Positions 37,299 to 46,224 of a DNA stretch of 64,000 bases are shown piece by piece. The notes under the pieces were generated by a model. It ran no database searches and was not told where the DNA came from. It saw only the letters and a list, made by a program, of their open reading frames with translations. How positions within the stretch are numbered: the stretch's first letter is position 1; each line of letters begins with the position of its first letter. This DNA comes from Bacteroidota bacterium (GTDB taxonomy: Bacteria; Bacteroidota; Bacteroidia; Chitinophagales; BACL12). The stretch lies in assembly GCA_016706865.1 (NCBI GenBank), contig JADJIS010000003.1, forward strand, positions 496,001-560,000, given 5' to 3'. The position numbers and the translations under genes are program-made.

Positions 37299-39968
37299 TT
37301 ATAATTTCACAAATTTAAAAGTTTCCCTCTTAATTCCGCTGTTAAATGTAATAAAATAAATGCCCGCAGCAAGATCAGCGACGGAAATTTCATCTTCCGA
37401 AATTGCAGCATCCATAGTGGTTTCAAAGTTTTTTACTACTACGCCATTTATATCAATTACACGCACATTAATGTTTGCATCCGGCTTGTAATTTAAAGTG
37501 TAATGCAACAAATCATTCACCGGGTTGGGAAATATTTGTGCTGAAAATCCATTCGAAGGCGCCTCTAATTTTGCTCCGCTTATATCACCGCTTGCAATAA
37601 TTTCTATTTCGGCAATTGCTCCAATTTCGTTACCATAAAATGTCCCACTTATATCTTTTAATTTAACGCGAACACTTTGTGCTATCACATCGGCAAAAGT
37701 TGCATGTTTTCCATTTACCGGAACATTATTAATATTTTTTGATATGATAGGAATTAATCCATTGGCATCAGAATATAAAGTAACAGTAGTTTTATTTAAT
37801 GCGATGGTGGAATTACCTTCCCCACCAGAAGGAACGTTATATAAAACAATAGTGCGTATAGTAATTGGAACCGGAAATTTTAATAATACCCATTGATTAT
37901 CACTGGTTCCAATTGCTGAATTCCACACTTGCCAGTCTTCGCCTTTTTGCACTCTTCTGTCAATTACATGTTTATTTAATGCAGCATCTCTGGTACTCGA
38001 AACTTCTACAGTTGCACCGGGAGCAAGGTTAGTAAATTCGGAAGCTTCACGAGTTGCGGGAACAGGTATCATACTGTGGCCGCTATGACATCCCACACAT
38101 GTTGCTTTTGCACCTTCTCTGCTGAAATTCATTCCCGCAACATGTGCAACTCCATTATCAAAAGGTTCTCCTGCCATCGGAACATTATAACCTAATGGAT
38201 TACTGCTCCTTAATTGTTCAAATAATGGAACATTTGCTGGTGCATTTGGTTCGGAAACAAATCCATCCGGTTTTATGGTTTTTTCATTTAATAAAATAGG
38301 CCAATCCAATGTTGGAAATGATCCAGGACTAGTGCGCTGATGATCAATAAAAAAACGAATTGTTTTTGCAGATCCAATTGCCGGTGCACTCGCGATATCT
38401 ACATCTATCTGATCGTTATAATAAACATTAAAACATTCGAAAGTAAATACACCATCACCATTAAATGGTCCTGCAGCTGTCGGTGGTAATAACGAGGGAA
38501 ACGTAAATACCGAATCTGAAATAATAGGAGGGAGTGGTCTTGCTTTAACTGCTTTTATTCTCAATTCCGTTGTTAAAGGATTGTCGTAGATCAAAGTTTT
38601 ACCTGAACCATCTGCATTCATAACATATAAACCATATTGCTGATTGTAGTCGGCACACCAACTGAACATAATTCTTCCGTCAGGTAAAACATCAGGTTCG
38701 CCTGCATATTCACTGTTGTAAATTCCATATGAAGTGGGATCAGTTTCATGCGCATAATTATCAACGGAAATATCTGTTATGCCGAATAATTGTTCGTAAA
38801 CACCGGGACCTCTTTCGTATTTTCTCAAACCTCCAAAACCCGCAGCTTCAGTCATGTTAAACATTGGAAAAAAATTGGTTATTAAATCTCCTGAGGGTGT
38901 AAATGCACAGCCATAAATATGATTTGCAACATCACTTTGTATTCCTCCTGCAAACATTTTAATATCAGATCCGTCGGGATTTATTGTTGCTGCGTGCCAG
39001 GCATTTCTCCACATCATATCCGCTCCGCCAACCATAATATTTCTATCTGATGATAATCCTGATTTAAATAAAAATCCATCTCCATCAGCAACTGTAGTCA
39101 TTTCATCATAAGGGAATCGATGATTTCTCCACCAACGCGAATAAACTATACGTCCGGTTTGCGGATCCACAACGGGTCTGTCGGCACCATTGCGTTCACT
39201 TGTGATGCGATGTAAATTGGAGCCATCCGCATTTACAACAAATAAATTGGTAGTTCTTACGCCACTATATTGCGCAAAAGAAGGATATCGTGTAGAAGAA
39301 AATACAATTCTTCCATCAGGCAAATAACATGGATCCGTATCGTCATATCCCATAAGTCCACTTGCAGCATCTCCAAACTGAGAATAATCCAAAACCATAT
39401 CGCTAAAGGTCAATTGCGTTAATCCTGATCCATCTTTATTAATGGTATATAATCTCCATGCATTGGGATTGGAATTCGGAGCAGTATCATATTCCTCTCC
39501 AACCGGAGCAGCAGGTAAACCTGCAAATACGATCTTATTTCCCGCATAATTTACTTCAGGAGCGCTTACATCTATCAAATACAGTGATGCAGCTGTAGGA
39601 TTACTGCCATCTATTAAAGTAACCAATGCGCCATTTGCCTTATACATCAATAATTTGCCCGGCGAACACACTCTGAAACGCGAATGTGGCCCAACTCCGG
39701 GCATGTCGTTTGCTTCATCCCAATAAATACTTCCGTTTTCGGGAATTTGTCGCGATACAAAAACAACGGAATAAGGGACAGGGCTTGGTATCAAAGGGGA
39801 AGCAGCCAAAAACGGAGAGGTAAAACTTAAATTTTCCAACCCGGAACCGCTAACATCCTTTTTATAAATTGAGCCAACAAATAGGAGGAGTGTCAATAAA
39901 ATGCCTGTGGAAAGAAATAACAGATTGGTTTTACGGGGAAGAACTAAAGAGTAGATATTTTTAGGCAT
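37299..39968 (-). CDS. T9SS cargo with TolB-like propeller, CxxCH haem motif and discoidin-like domain
   Basis: An 889-residue exported protein with a membrane/signal segment at residues ~12-32. Residues ~60-480 carry TolB/WD40-like strands (LYTINKDGSGLTQLTF; LFVVNADGSNLHRITS; LYVMNADGSGKTLIYD). A single CVGCH haem-binding motif is at residues 624-628 (KATCVGCHSGHSM). Residues ~645-800 resemble a galactose-binding/discoidin domain (DNQWVLLKFPVPITIRTIVL). It ends with a type A sorting domain (AQIFPNPVNDLLHYTL ... KRETFKFVKL). The combination recalls proteins with a hydrazine-synthase-alpha-like middle region, but no such activity is claimed. If haem is attached, this is an exported redox or electron-transfer protein. 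Confidence 0.82.
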   Translation of the reverse strand: MPKNIYSLVLPRKTNLLFLSTGILLTLLLFVGSIYKKDVSGSGLENLSFTSPFLAASPLIPSPVPYSVVFVSRQIPENGSIYWDEANDMPGVGPHSRFRVCSPGKLLMYKANGALVTLIDGSNPTAASLYLIDVSAPEVNYAGNKIVFAGLPAAPVGEEYDTAPNSNPNAWRLYTINKDGSGLTQLTFSDMVLDYSQFGDAASGLMGYDDTDPCYLPDGRIVFSSTRYPSFAQYSGVRTTNLFVVNADGSNLHRITSERNGADRPVVDPQTGRIVYSRWWRNHRFPYDEMTTVADGDGFLFKSGLSSDRNIMVGGADMMWRNAWHAATINPDGSDIKMFAGGIQSDVANHIYGCAFTPSGDLITNFFPMFNMTEAAGFGGLRKYERGPGVYEQLFGITDISVDNYAHETDPTSYGIYNSEYAGEPDVLPDGRIMFSWCADYNQQYGLYVMNADGSGKTLIYDNPLTTELRIKAVKARPLPPIISDSVFTFPSLLPPTAAGPFNGDGVFTFECFNVYYNDQIDVDIASAPAIGSAKTIRFFIDHQRTSPGSFPTLDWPILLNEKTIKPDGFVSEPNAPANVPLFEQLRSSNPLGYNVPMAGEPFDNGVAHVAGMNFSREGAKATCVGCHSGHSMIPVPATREASEFTNLAPGATVEVSSTRDAALNKHVIDRRVQKGEDWQVWNSAIGTSDNQWVLLKFPVPITIRTIVLYNVPSGGEGNSTIALNKTTVTLYSDANGLIPIISKNINNVPVNGKHATFADVIAQSVRVKLKDISGTFYGNEIGAIAEIEIIASGDISGAKLEAPSNGFSAQIFPNPVNDLLHYTLNYKPDANINVRVIDINGVVVKNFETTMDAAISEDEISVADLAAGIYFITFNSGIKRETFKFVKL

Positions 39969-40120
39969 ATCCGGAAAGTTTAGGGTGACTGAAACAAGAA
40001 TAAAATTAACATAACCAGGGAAAAAAAGGTAATTTCTGTAATTTTTTATGAACCTGTATTTTAATTGTGCTAAAAATACCCTGTGTTGAATGAAATTCGT
40101 TTCTTAAAAATACTTATTAA

Positions 40121-40128
40121 TATCTTTA
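40121..40128 (+). promoter_or_regulatory. Possible -7 element TATCTTTA
   Basis: One mismatch to TAnnTTTG, 21 bases before the ATG of the DUF1684 gene. Confidence 0.45.
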
Positions 40129-40149
40129 CTAAAAATAAGAATACAAATA

Positions 40150-40746
40150 ATGAAAATAATAATTACCGGTTTTTTATGCTCCTTTGTTTTCCTTTTATCT
40201 GCTCAAACATATACTGAAAAGTTAGAGGAGCACAGAGAAAAATATATCAGTGATTTTTTGACGGATGAACATTCTCCGCTTACTAAAAAAGACATTAAAC
40301 ATTTGGATTTTTATGCTATCGATTCAACATATGCCGTAACTGGAATGATCACCCTTACCCCGGATGCAATTCCTTTCGACATGGCAACATCCCTCGGTAT
40401 TATTAAAAGATATGTTCAATATGGAACAATTACTTTTCAGTTACACGACTCCACGTTCACCCTGAGTATTTATCAAAGTATGAAATTGCGTGAGCAGGAG
40501 GAATACAAAGATTATTTATTTGTTCCCTTCAACGATAATACAAATTATACCGAAACTTATGGCGGAGGCAGATATATGGATTTCAGGATGGGCGAAATAG
40601 TTGAAGGTAAATTACTAGTTGATTTTAATAAAGCCTATAATCCATATTGTGCTTACTCAGGAGGATATGCCTGTCCTGTTCCTCCTGCAGAAAACAAACT
40701 GAATACGAATATTAAAGCAGGAGAAAAGCAGTATAAAAAGAAATAA
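40150..40746 (+). CDS. DUF1684-family exported protein
   Basis: A 198-residue protein with signal peptide MKIIITGFLCSFVFLLSAQ. The DUF1684 hallmarks are clear: YKDYLFVPFNDNTNYTETYG, GGRYMDF, LLVDFNKAYNPYCAYSGGYA and CPVPPAENKLNTNIKAGEK. The family's biochemical role is unknown; the invariant NPYCAY..CP.PP.EN block suggests a binding or catalytic pocket. First gene of a likely three-gene run (DUF1684, DinB-like, DsbA-like) with 21- and 43-base gaps. Confidence 0.92.
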   Translation: MKIIITGFLCSFVFLLSAQTYTEKLEEHREKYISDFLTDEHSPLTKKDIKHLDFYAIDSTYAVTGMITLTPDAIPFDMATSLGIIKRYVQYGTITFQLHDSTFTLSIYQSMKLREQEEYKDYLFVPFNDNTNYTETYGGGRYMDFRMGEIVEGKLLVDFNKAYNPYCAYSGGYACPVPPAENKLNTNIKAGEKQYKKK

Positions 40747-40767
40747 AAACAACTAACATTTTATTAG

Positions 40768-41268
40768 ATGCAAAAACAATATCGCACAAACGGAGCTGCC
40801 GGTGCATTTATGGATATTTATGAAAATGTATTGGAAGAATTAAAATATATTATTTCCGATATAAGCACTGATGAATTAAAACATATAGCGGATCCACTTA
40901 CAAAGGATGTAAATTGCAGGTCGATACAAACTGTACTTTCGCATGTGGTAAAAGCAGGCCATAATTATGTAATTGCCATCAGAAATAATTTGGGGGAGGA
41001 GAATACATTTCATGAAATAATATTGTTGGACAACATTCCGGAATATATTTCTGCGATGGACGAATTGATTCGAATCACTGAGAAATTATTTAATGATTTT
41101 CCCAACATACAATTGGAGGTTTTTAATAATGATGATAAAATAGTTTCCCGTTGGGGACAACAATACGATCCCGAACAATTATTGGAACATGCGATTGTAC
41201 ACGTAATGCGTCACCAGCGCCAGATAGAGCGATTTTTGCAGGGTATGAGACTACATTTTAATTTTTAG
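40768..41268 (+). CDS. DinB-like four-helix metalloprotein
   Basis: A 166-residue cytoplasmic protein with the DinB/YfiT-like helical layout: IQTVLSHVVKAGHNYVIAIR provides a first candidate His ligand, and EHAIVHVMRHQRQIERFLQG supplies the C-terminal H-x3-H-type pair. Family members are metal-binding bundles, some acting as thiol-dependent transferases, which would fit the DsbA-like neighbour 43 bases downstream. The specific substrate is unknown. Confidence 0.78.
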   Translation: MQKQYRTNGAAGAFMDIYENVLEELKYIISDISTDELKHIADPLTKDVNCRSIQTVLSHVVKAGHNYVIAIRNNLGEENTFHEIILLDNIPEYISAMDELIRITEKLFNDFPNIQLEVFNNDDKIVSRWGQQYDPEQLLEHAIVHVMRHQRQIERFLQGMRLHFNF

Positions 41269-41311
41269 TGAATTTATTTCCTTCCCTATTGTTATTGGTG
41301 AAAATTAACTT

Positions 41312-42013
41312 ATGAAAGTAGAAATTTGGAGTGATGTAATGTGTCCCTTTTGTTATATTGGTAAACGTAAATTTGAACTTGCGCTGGAAAAATTTCCTCA
41401 ACGCGATACTGTAGAAATTACCTGGAAAAGTTTTCAGCTTAACCCCGATATGATAACAGATCCTGATAAAAACATCAACCAATATTTGGCAGAAGTTAAA
41501 GGTTGGAGCGTGAAACAAGCGGAAGATGCCAATAATTATGTAACGGATATTGCTAAAAAAGTAGGGTTGACCTATAATATGGATAAGTCTATTGTCGCAA
41601 ATTCTTTTGATGCACATCGTTTATCTCATTTGGCGAAAAAATATAATAAACAGGATGCATTGGAAGAACGTTTATTTCTAGCCTATTTTACCGAAGGTAA
41701 AAATACAGCTGATCATGATACATTGATTGCGATAGGAGTAGAGATAGGATTGGAGGAAAATGAAATTAAATCCATGTTGGAAAGTAACGAATTTTCTGCC
41801 CAGGTGAACAGAGATATACTCGAAGCGCAAATGGTGGGCGCACGCGGAGTGCCATTTTTTGTTTTCGACAGAAAATATGCTGTTTCCGGTGCGCAGGATC
41901 CTGCAGCTTTTGAACAGGTTTTAAATACAATTTGGGAGGAACAAACAAAACTGACCCCCATTACATTAAATGAGAATGCAGGTGATGTTTGTGGTCCCGA
42001 TGGTTGCGATTAA
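41312..42013 (+). CDS. DsbA-family (FrnE-like) oxidoreductase
   Basis: Thioredoxin-fold protein of 233 residues with the active site C11-P-F-C14 at the N-terminus (EIWSDVMCPFCYIGKRKFEL), the inserted helical domain typical of FrnE/2-hydroxychromene-isomerase-like members, and the cis-Pro loop GARGVPFFVFDRKYAVSGAQ. There is no signal peptide, so it is cytoplasmic. It ends VCGPDGCD, with two extra Cys that could form a second redox pair, as in the FrnE group. Likely role: thiol-disulfide exchange under oxidative stress. Confidence 0.9.
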   Translation: MKVEIWSDVMCPFCYIGKRKFELALEKFPQRDTVEITWKSFQLNPDMITDPDKNINQYLAEVKGWSVKQAEDANNYVTDIAKKVGLTYNMDKSIVANSFDAHRLSHLAKKYNKQDALEERLFLAYFTEGKNTADHDTLIAIGVEIGLEENEIKSMLESNEFSAQVNRDILEAQMVGARGVPFFVFDRKYAVSGAQDPAAFEQVLNTIWEEQTKLTPITLNENAGDVCGPDGCD

Positions 42014-42021
42014 TTATATTG

Positions 42022-43554
42022 TCACTGTTTAATTAATTTAGAAAAAGTAATATTTCCATCAATTCCCTTGATTTTAACAATGTACATCCCGGGCGCATAA
42101 TTTTTAATATCAAATTGCGTATTTTGTTGGATATTATTTGATTTTAAAAGGATCTTACCATCAGTATTCCAAATTTCCATTTCTTGAACAACAGTATTAG
42201 CGGAAATTGTAAATTTAGAAGTTACCGGATTTGGGGAAATAGTTACGTCCATTTCTGATATTTCTTCTTCCACATTAATTATCACATCATTTGGAACAAT
42301 TCGGGTAATGAAATAATCGTCGTTGGGAGAAATTCCTTCAGCATGGCCGAGAACCACTATTTTCCCATCCGGTTGTAACATCATTTTTGTACCTACAATT
42401 TCTTCACTTATTAGTGCATCAGGTATTGATATTTCGAAAACACCAGGAGTTGCACCGCTTGTAAATGATTCATCCAAACTTCCATTTGTTAATAGTTTAA
42501 CGAGATAGGTATTTATTGTTGCATCTGCATCAGGATGGGTAACAAATCCAATTATTGGTTGATTGGACGCATCAACCTCTAAGCCAAAGATTGTATAGAA
42601 GGTTCCCTCTTCCAGATAAACATAACCTTGATCTCCAAATTCCGTTTCAATAACACCCTGGTCATTTATTTTTATTACTATCAATTTATCGGGGGTTGAC
42701 GAAATCCATCCTGCGGCATAAATAGAACCGTCGGGAGCTTGTTTAATAGCTTGAAAAGAAAGCCCTGTGTTTTCTAACAACGGTGTAGGATAAAAACTTC
42801 CATCAGTTCCAAAACTTTCATCCAGAGTTCCATCCGAATTTAAACAAGTAATAAAGGCATTTACTTCGCTACCCAAATAAGTTACATTTCCTGCAACCAC
42901 AATTCGTCCGTCAGCAAGCGAAGTCATACATTCGGCGATAGTGAATTGTGCTAAATTATAGGTTCTATATCCAAAATCTGTATCGTAAAGGCCATCTGCA
43001 TTAAATTTTGCAATTCCAAAACCCAGGTCATAATCATGATCATATCCTGACAAGTAATAATTATCACTATTATCTTTACAGGTGGCGCTAATCAGAATAC
43101 TTTGTGCCGCAGTTGCTATTAAAATTCCATCAGTACCATAATCAGTATTTATTGTTCCGGTTCCGGTAATGTTCTCTAAAAAGGGACTGAAAAATTCTTC
43201 ATCAGGATATTTTTGTCCTGCAACCATATACCCATCTCCATGTGTGTAAATATCCATTGCTGCGGATGACGATTCTATAAAAAATTCGCCAACTCCTTCC
43301 TCTCCAAAACTCATATCATGTGTTCCGTTATTATTCAAACGATGAATATTAAAACCCGTAGGATTAAATTCATTAATAAAAAGTATTTTATCTGTACTAA
43401 TTTCATAAGTAAGGCCCGATGGCGTTTCAATTTGATTACTACCAGAATAGAAATCGGGACCTGTTACAAATCCGTTACCGTTAAATCCTGGGTCATAAAT
43501 TTGTGCTGACAATACTGAAGTGTACAGTAGTGATATGATCAAGTAATTTTTCAT
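42022..43554 (-). CDS. T9SS cargo with delta-60 repeats
   Basis: A 510-residue secreted protein. I choose ATG 43554 because it begins a proper signal peptide (MKNYLIISLLYTSVLSAQ); an upstream in-frame ATG at 43593 adds 13 unlikely residues. It carries about seven delta-60-type repeats of 50-55 residues (FNADGLYDTDFGYRTY; LNSDGTLDESFGTDGSF; INDQGVIETEFGDQGYVYLE; LLTNGSLDESFTSGATPG), a propeller-like repeat of secreted bacterial proteins. The type A sorting domain is VTISPNPVTSKFTISANT ... ITFSKLIKQ. It converges on the dsbA-like gene with eight bases between stops and is divergent from the CotH gene. Confidence 0.9.
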   Translation of the reverse strand: MKNYLIISLLYTSVLSAQIYDPGFNGNGFVTGPDFYSGSNQIETPSGLTYEISTDKILFINEFNPTGFNIHRLNNNGTHDMSFGEEGVGEFFIESSSAAMDIYTHGDGYMVAGQKYPDEEFFSPFLENITGTGTINTDYGTDGILIATAAQSILISATCKDNSDNYYLSGYDHDYDLGFGIAKFNADGLYDTDFGYRTYNLAQFTIAECMTSLADGRIVVAGNVTYLGSEVNAFITCLNSDGTLDESFGTDGSFYPTPLLENTGLSFQAIKQAPDGSIYAAGWISSTPDKLIVIKINDQGVIETEFGDQGYVYLEEGTFYTIFGLEVDASNQPIIGFVTHPDADATINTYLVKLLTNGSLDESFTSGATPGVFEISIPDALISEEIVGTKMMLQPDGKIVVLGHAEGISPNDDYFITRIVPNDVIINVEEEISEMDVTISPNPVTSKFTISANTVVQEMEIWNTDGKILLKSNNIQQNTQFDIKNYAPGMYIVKIKGIDGNITFSKLIKQ

Positions 43555-43667
43555 TATTATTATTTCCAGCAAAAATGCAAGTGGAATGGGCAACTACATA
43601 TACCACAATTTGGGGAGGATGATTATATTTGTATGATCATACTGACAGTCCAGAAGCATTTTCCACT

Positions 43668-45308
43668 ATGAAAAAAACGCTATTCACTTCCTTTTTTTTG
43701 TTATTTATAATCACCGGCCTAAATGCCCAGGTGGACTTTACCGATTCTAATTTGCCTATCGTTGTGATAAATACCTTCGGGCAAGATATCATAGATGAAG
43801 AAAAGATCACTTGTGAAATGGGTATCATAAATAATGGTCCAGGTATGCGCAATTATCTCACCGATCCATACAATGATTATTTTGGAGATATAGGCATAGA
43901 ATTACGCGGATCAACTTCTCAACAATATCCCAAAAAATCGTATGGTGTTGAAACCCGAGATTCGTTGGGATTTAAATTAAATACATCTATATTAGGAATG
44001 CCCAGTGAAAATGATTGGATATTATATGGTGCATATCCGGATAAATCGCTTATGCGCAATGAGATCACCTTTAGTATTTTTTCCAGAATGCAACCATGGT
44101 CGCCGCGATATGTTTATTGCGAATTGATGTTAAATGGTTCTTACAGAGGTGTATATACTTTTATAGAACGCATAAAAAGAGATGATAATAGGATCGCTAT
44201 TGCCACTTTGGATTCTGATGACATTGCCGGTGATTCACTTACGGGAGGATATATTTTTAAAATAGATAAATTAACAGGAAGCAGTGTTACAACCTGGACT
44301 TCACCCTATCAGGATAAATTACTTTATTTATATCATGACCCGGAGGATATTGAATTAACTATTGAACAATCGGATTATATTAAAAATTATGTAACAGCAT
44401 TTGAAAATGCAGTATATGGTCCCGATTTTTCTGACCCTGAGATTGGATTCAGAAAATATATTGATATGTCAACCTTTGTTGATTTTTTTCTCATGCAGGA
44501 ATTAGGTCGAACTGTTGATGGATATCGTTCAAGCAGTTTTATGTATAAGGATAAGGACAGCAATGGGGGAAAATTAAAGTGCGGACCCATGTGGGATTTT
44601 AATCTTTCTTATGGAAATGCCGATTATTGTGACGCATTTGATACCACCGGATGGCAATATAATTTCGCAACGGTGTGTCCCGATTTCCCTACAGAACCTC
44701 CACATTGGTGGCCGGTACTGTTGGAAGATATTGGATACAGGCGACTTGTAAAATGCAGATGGGTTGCATTGCGGAGTTCTATACTACATACAGATTCCAT
44801 AAATGCTTGGATAGATTCCGTAGCTGCATATCTTGACGAATCGCAAGACCGAAATTTTGAAAAGTGGGATATTTTGGGAACCTATGTCAACTGGAATTAT
44901 TTTGTAGGTGATACTTATGCAGAAGAAATAGAATATTTAAAGGGTTGGTTCAAGGCGCGCTCTGAATGGTTGGATAACAACCTGCCAAATATAGTTGGCG
45001 ATTGTGGTATTAAACCATATGATTTTGAGGAACCTGCGGTTGGTGTTGATGAAATGGAGATATCGCAAATACTTGTTTTTCCAAACCCCTTTAATACTTC
45101 CGCTACTTTCGAACTCAGCACCTTGTCCTCAGAGAACAGGGTTTTATTGATCTATACTGTTATTGGTGATCTTGTAAAACAGATCAATGTGCCTGCTAAT
45201 GTAAGTTCTATAACCGTTACTGCTGAAAATTTGTCGACCGGTGTTTATCTTTTCCGTTTGGTTGATAATACAGATACTCTTACTACAGGGGCTTTTGAGA
45301 TAAATTAG
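43668..45308 (+). CDS. CotH kinase family protein with T9SS sorting domain
   Basis: A 546-residue secreted protein. ATG 43668 starts the signal peptide (MKKTLFTSFFLLFIITGLNA); an ATG at 43629 is in frame but adds 13 atypical residues. The CotH atypical-kinase domain spans about residues 60-400: IGIELRGSTSQQYPKKSYGV, GMPSENDWILYGAYPDKSLM (RNE follows), YCELMLNGSYRGVYTFIERI, and the later DGYRSSSFMYKDKDSNGGKL and CGPMWDFNLSYGNADY with the conserved D-F-N. In spores CotH phosphorylates coat proteins; for exported bacterial versions the substrate is unknown. Ends in a type A sorting domain (ILVFPNPFNTSATFELST ... LTTGAFEIN). Confidence 0.93.
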   Translation: MKKTLFTSFFLLFIITGLNAQVDFTDSNLPIVVINTFGQDIIDEEKITCEMGIINNGPGMRNYLTDPYNDYFGDIGIELRGSTSQQYPKKSYGVETRDSLGFKLNTSILGMPSENDWILYGAYPDKSLMRNEITFSIFSRMQPWSPRYVYCELMLNGSYRGVYTFIERIKRDDNRIAIATLDSDDIAGDSLTGGYIFKIDKLTGSSVTTWTSPYQDKLLYLYHDPEDIELTIEQSDYIKNYVTAFENAVYGPDFSDPEIGFRKYIDMSTFVDFFLMQELGRTVDGYRSSSFMYKDKDSNGGKLKCGPMWDFNLSYGNADYCDAFDTTGWQYNFATVCPDFPTEPPHWWPVLLEDIGYRRLVKCRWVALRSSILHTDSINAWIDSVAAYLDESQDRNFEKWDILGTYVNWNYFVGDTYAEEIEYLKGWFKARSEWLDNNLPNIVGDCGIKPYDFEEPAVGVDEMEISQILVFPNPFNTSATFELSTLSSENRVLLIYTVIGDLVKQINVPANVSSITVTAENLSTGVYLFRLVDNTDTLTTGAFEIN

Positions 45309-45346
45309 CAGATTGCAATTTTTATTATCGCCTTAGATTTTTTACA

Positions 45347-45404
45347 TAAAAAAAGCAGAGTTTGTCTCAGAATGAGACTCCCTCTGCTATCCCCATGAAA
45401 ACAC
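45347..45404 (-). terminator. Orphan minus-strand terminator with the conserved 17-bp motif
   Basis: Read on the minus strand: GTGTTTTCATGGGGATA (45404-45388), stem AGCAGAG..CTCTGCT (45388-45354) with an inner GAGTCTC/TGAGAC stem, then seven T. No minus-strand protein gene lies immediately upstream, so it could end a small non-coding transcript starting somewhere in 45405-45600. Confidence 0.7.
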
Positions 45405-45644
45405 GAAGCAATGATAACGAGTATATTTGAGATTCCCAAATTTTTTTATAAATTTTATTTGCACAATTTGCAAGTTCGTGACAGGCCTAAGTGAGTCTGA
45501 AGAAAGTTGTTATAAAAGGATGGAATATTAACTTTGGAAGTATTGGCTGAATATTAAATAAACTTGGATGCTGTGCGTAAAATGTGGATTTCTTAAAACC
45601 CTATTTAAAGATTTACGTATAATTGCAGGATAAAATTAATAACT

Positions 45645-45743
45645 ATGGCAAAAGGTAAAAACACGGTTAAGGAAACAAAGAAAAAACCTGAGAAAACGAA
45701 AAAAGAAAAAAGAGCTGAAAAAATAGCTAAAAAAGCAAAATAG
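45645..45743 (+). CDS. 32-residue lysine-rich small protein
   Basis: ATG 45645 to TAG 45743 encodes a 32-residue, highly basic peptide beginning MAKGKNTVKETKKKPEKTKK and ending EKIAKKAK, about half Lys, with no hydrophobic residues beyond a few Ala, Val and Ile. A strong terminator hairpin starts 17 bases after the stop, which supports a real, separately transcribed gene. Its composition suggests nucleic acid or ribosome association, as in other tiny basic proteins of Bacteroidota; this is inference. The reverse-strand frame over the same bases is a shadow. Confidence 0.65.
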   Translation: MAKGKNTVKETKKKPEKTKKEKRAEKIAKKAK

Positions 45744-45760
45744 TTTTTCAGGTAAAAAAG

Positions 45761-45799
45761 AAAGCCTGCAATATCCATTATTGCGGGCTTTGTTATTTT
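45761..45799 (+). terminator. Intrinsic terminator after the small basic protein gene
   Basis: AAAGCCTGCAATA pairs with TATTGCGGGCTTT (one G-T mismatch-type position) around TCCAT, followed by GTTATTTT. Confidence 0.85.
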
Positions 45800-45825
45800 A
45801 TTGACCACAGAAGAGTTTGAAATGT

Positions 45826-46107
45826 TTCCCGCAGAGGACGCAGAGGGGCAGAGTTAGCAGAGTTTGTAGGGTGTGTTATTTTTTTGTTGCACAAAAAAAA
45901 TACGATGTGTATTTTAAAAAAGGTGATTAAAAAATAATAATCATTAATTAATTTAGGTATCTTGAATTTTTATCCGCTAAGGATAAAATATTTTCAGCAA
46001 AAAAATAAATTCAATAAATTCTATCACAGCATTTTATCCCTTTAGGGATAAAATATTTCCTCTGGGTTCTCTGCCCCTCTGCGTCCTCTGTGGGAAATTT
46101 TTTTCAC
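45826..46107. repeat. Inverted-repeat-bounded ~280-bp element, no coding capacity
   Basis: The left end TTTCCCGCAGAGGACGCAGA (then GGGGCAGAG) and right end CTCTGCCCCTCTGCGTCCTC (then TGTGGGAAA) are inverted copies about 30 bp long. Inside, TTTTATCC and GGATAAAATATTT form two further inverted pairs (near 45970-45990 and 46033-46052). It is AT-rich between the arms. It looks like a folded repetitive element or MITE-like relic between two convergent transcription units; no target-site duplication was found by eye. Confidence 0.75.
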
Positions 46108-46169
46108 ATCGTGCGAATATTTTTTTTTTTCACAACCTACGAGAAACTTTTTTCACATCCTGCGGGGAT

Positions 46170-46202
46170 AAAAAAAGCCGAAAATGTTTTGCATTTCCGG
46201 CT
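46170..46202 (-). terminator. Intrinsic terminator of the RhlE-like helicase gene
   Basis: Minus strand: AGCCGGAAATG pairs with CATTTTCGGCT around CAAAA, followed by at least six T; 22 bases after the stop codon. Confidence 0.88.
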
Positions 46203-46224
46203 GTGTATTTATTTCTGCGTGAAA

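Noticed and set aside
45605..45808. 67-codon hydrophobic minus-strand frame
   Set aside because: Exact antisense of the lysine-rich small protein and its terminator; Phe-rich because it complements AAA/AAG codons.
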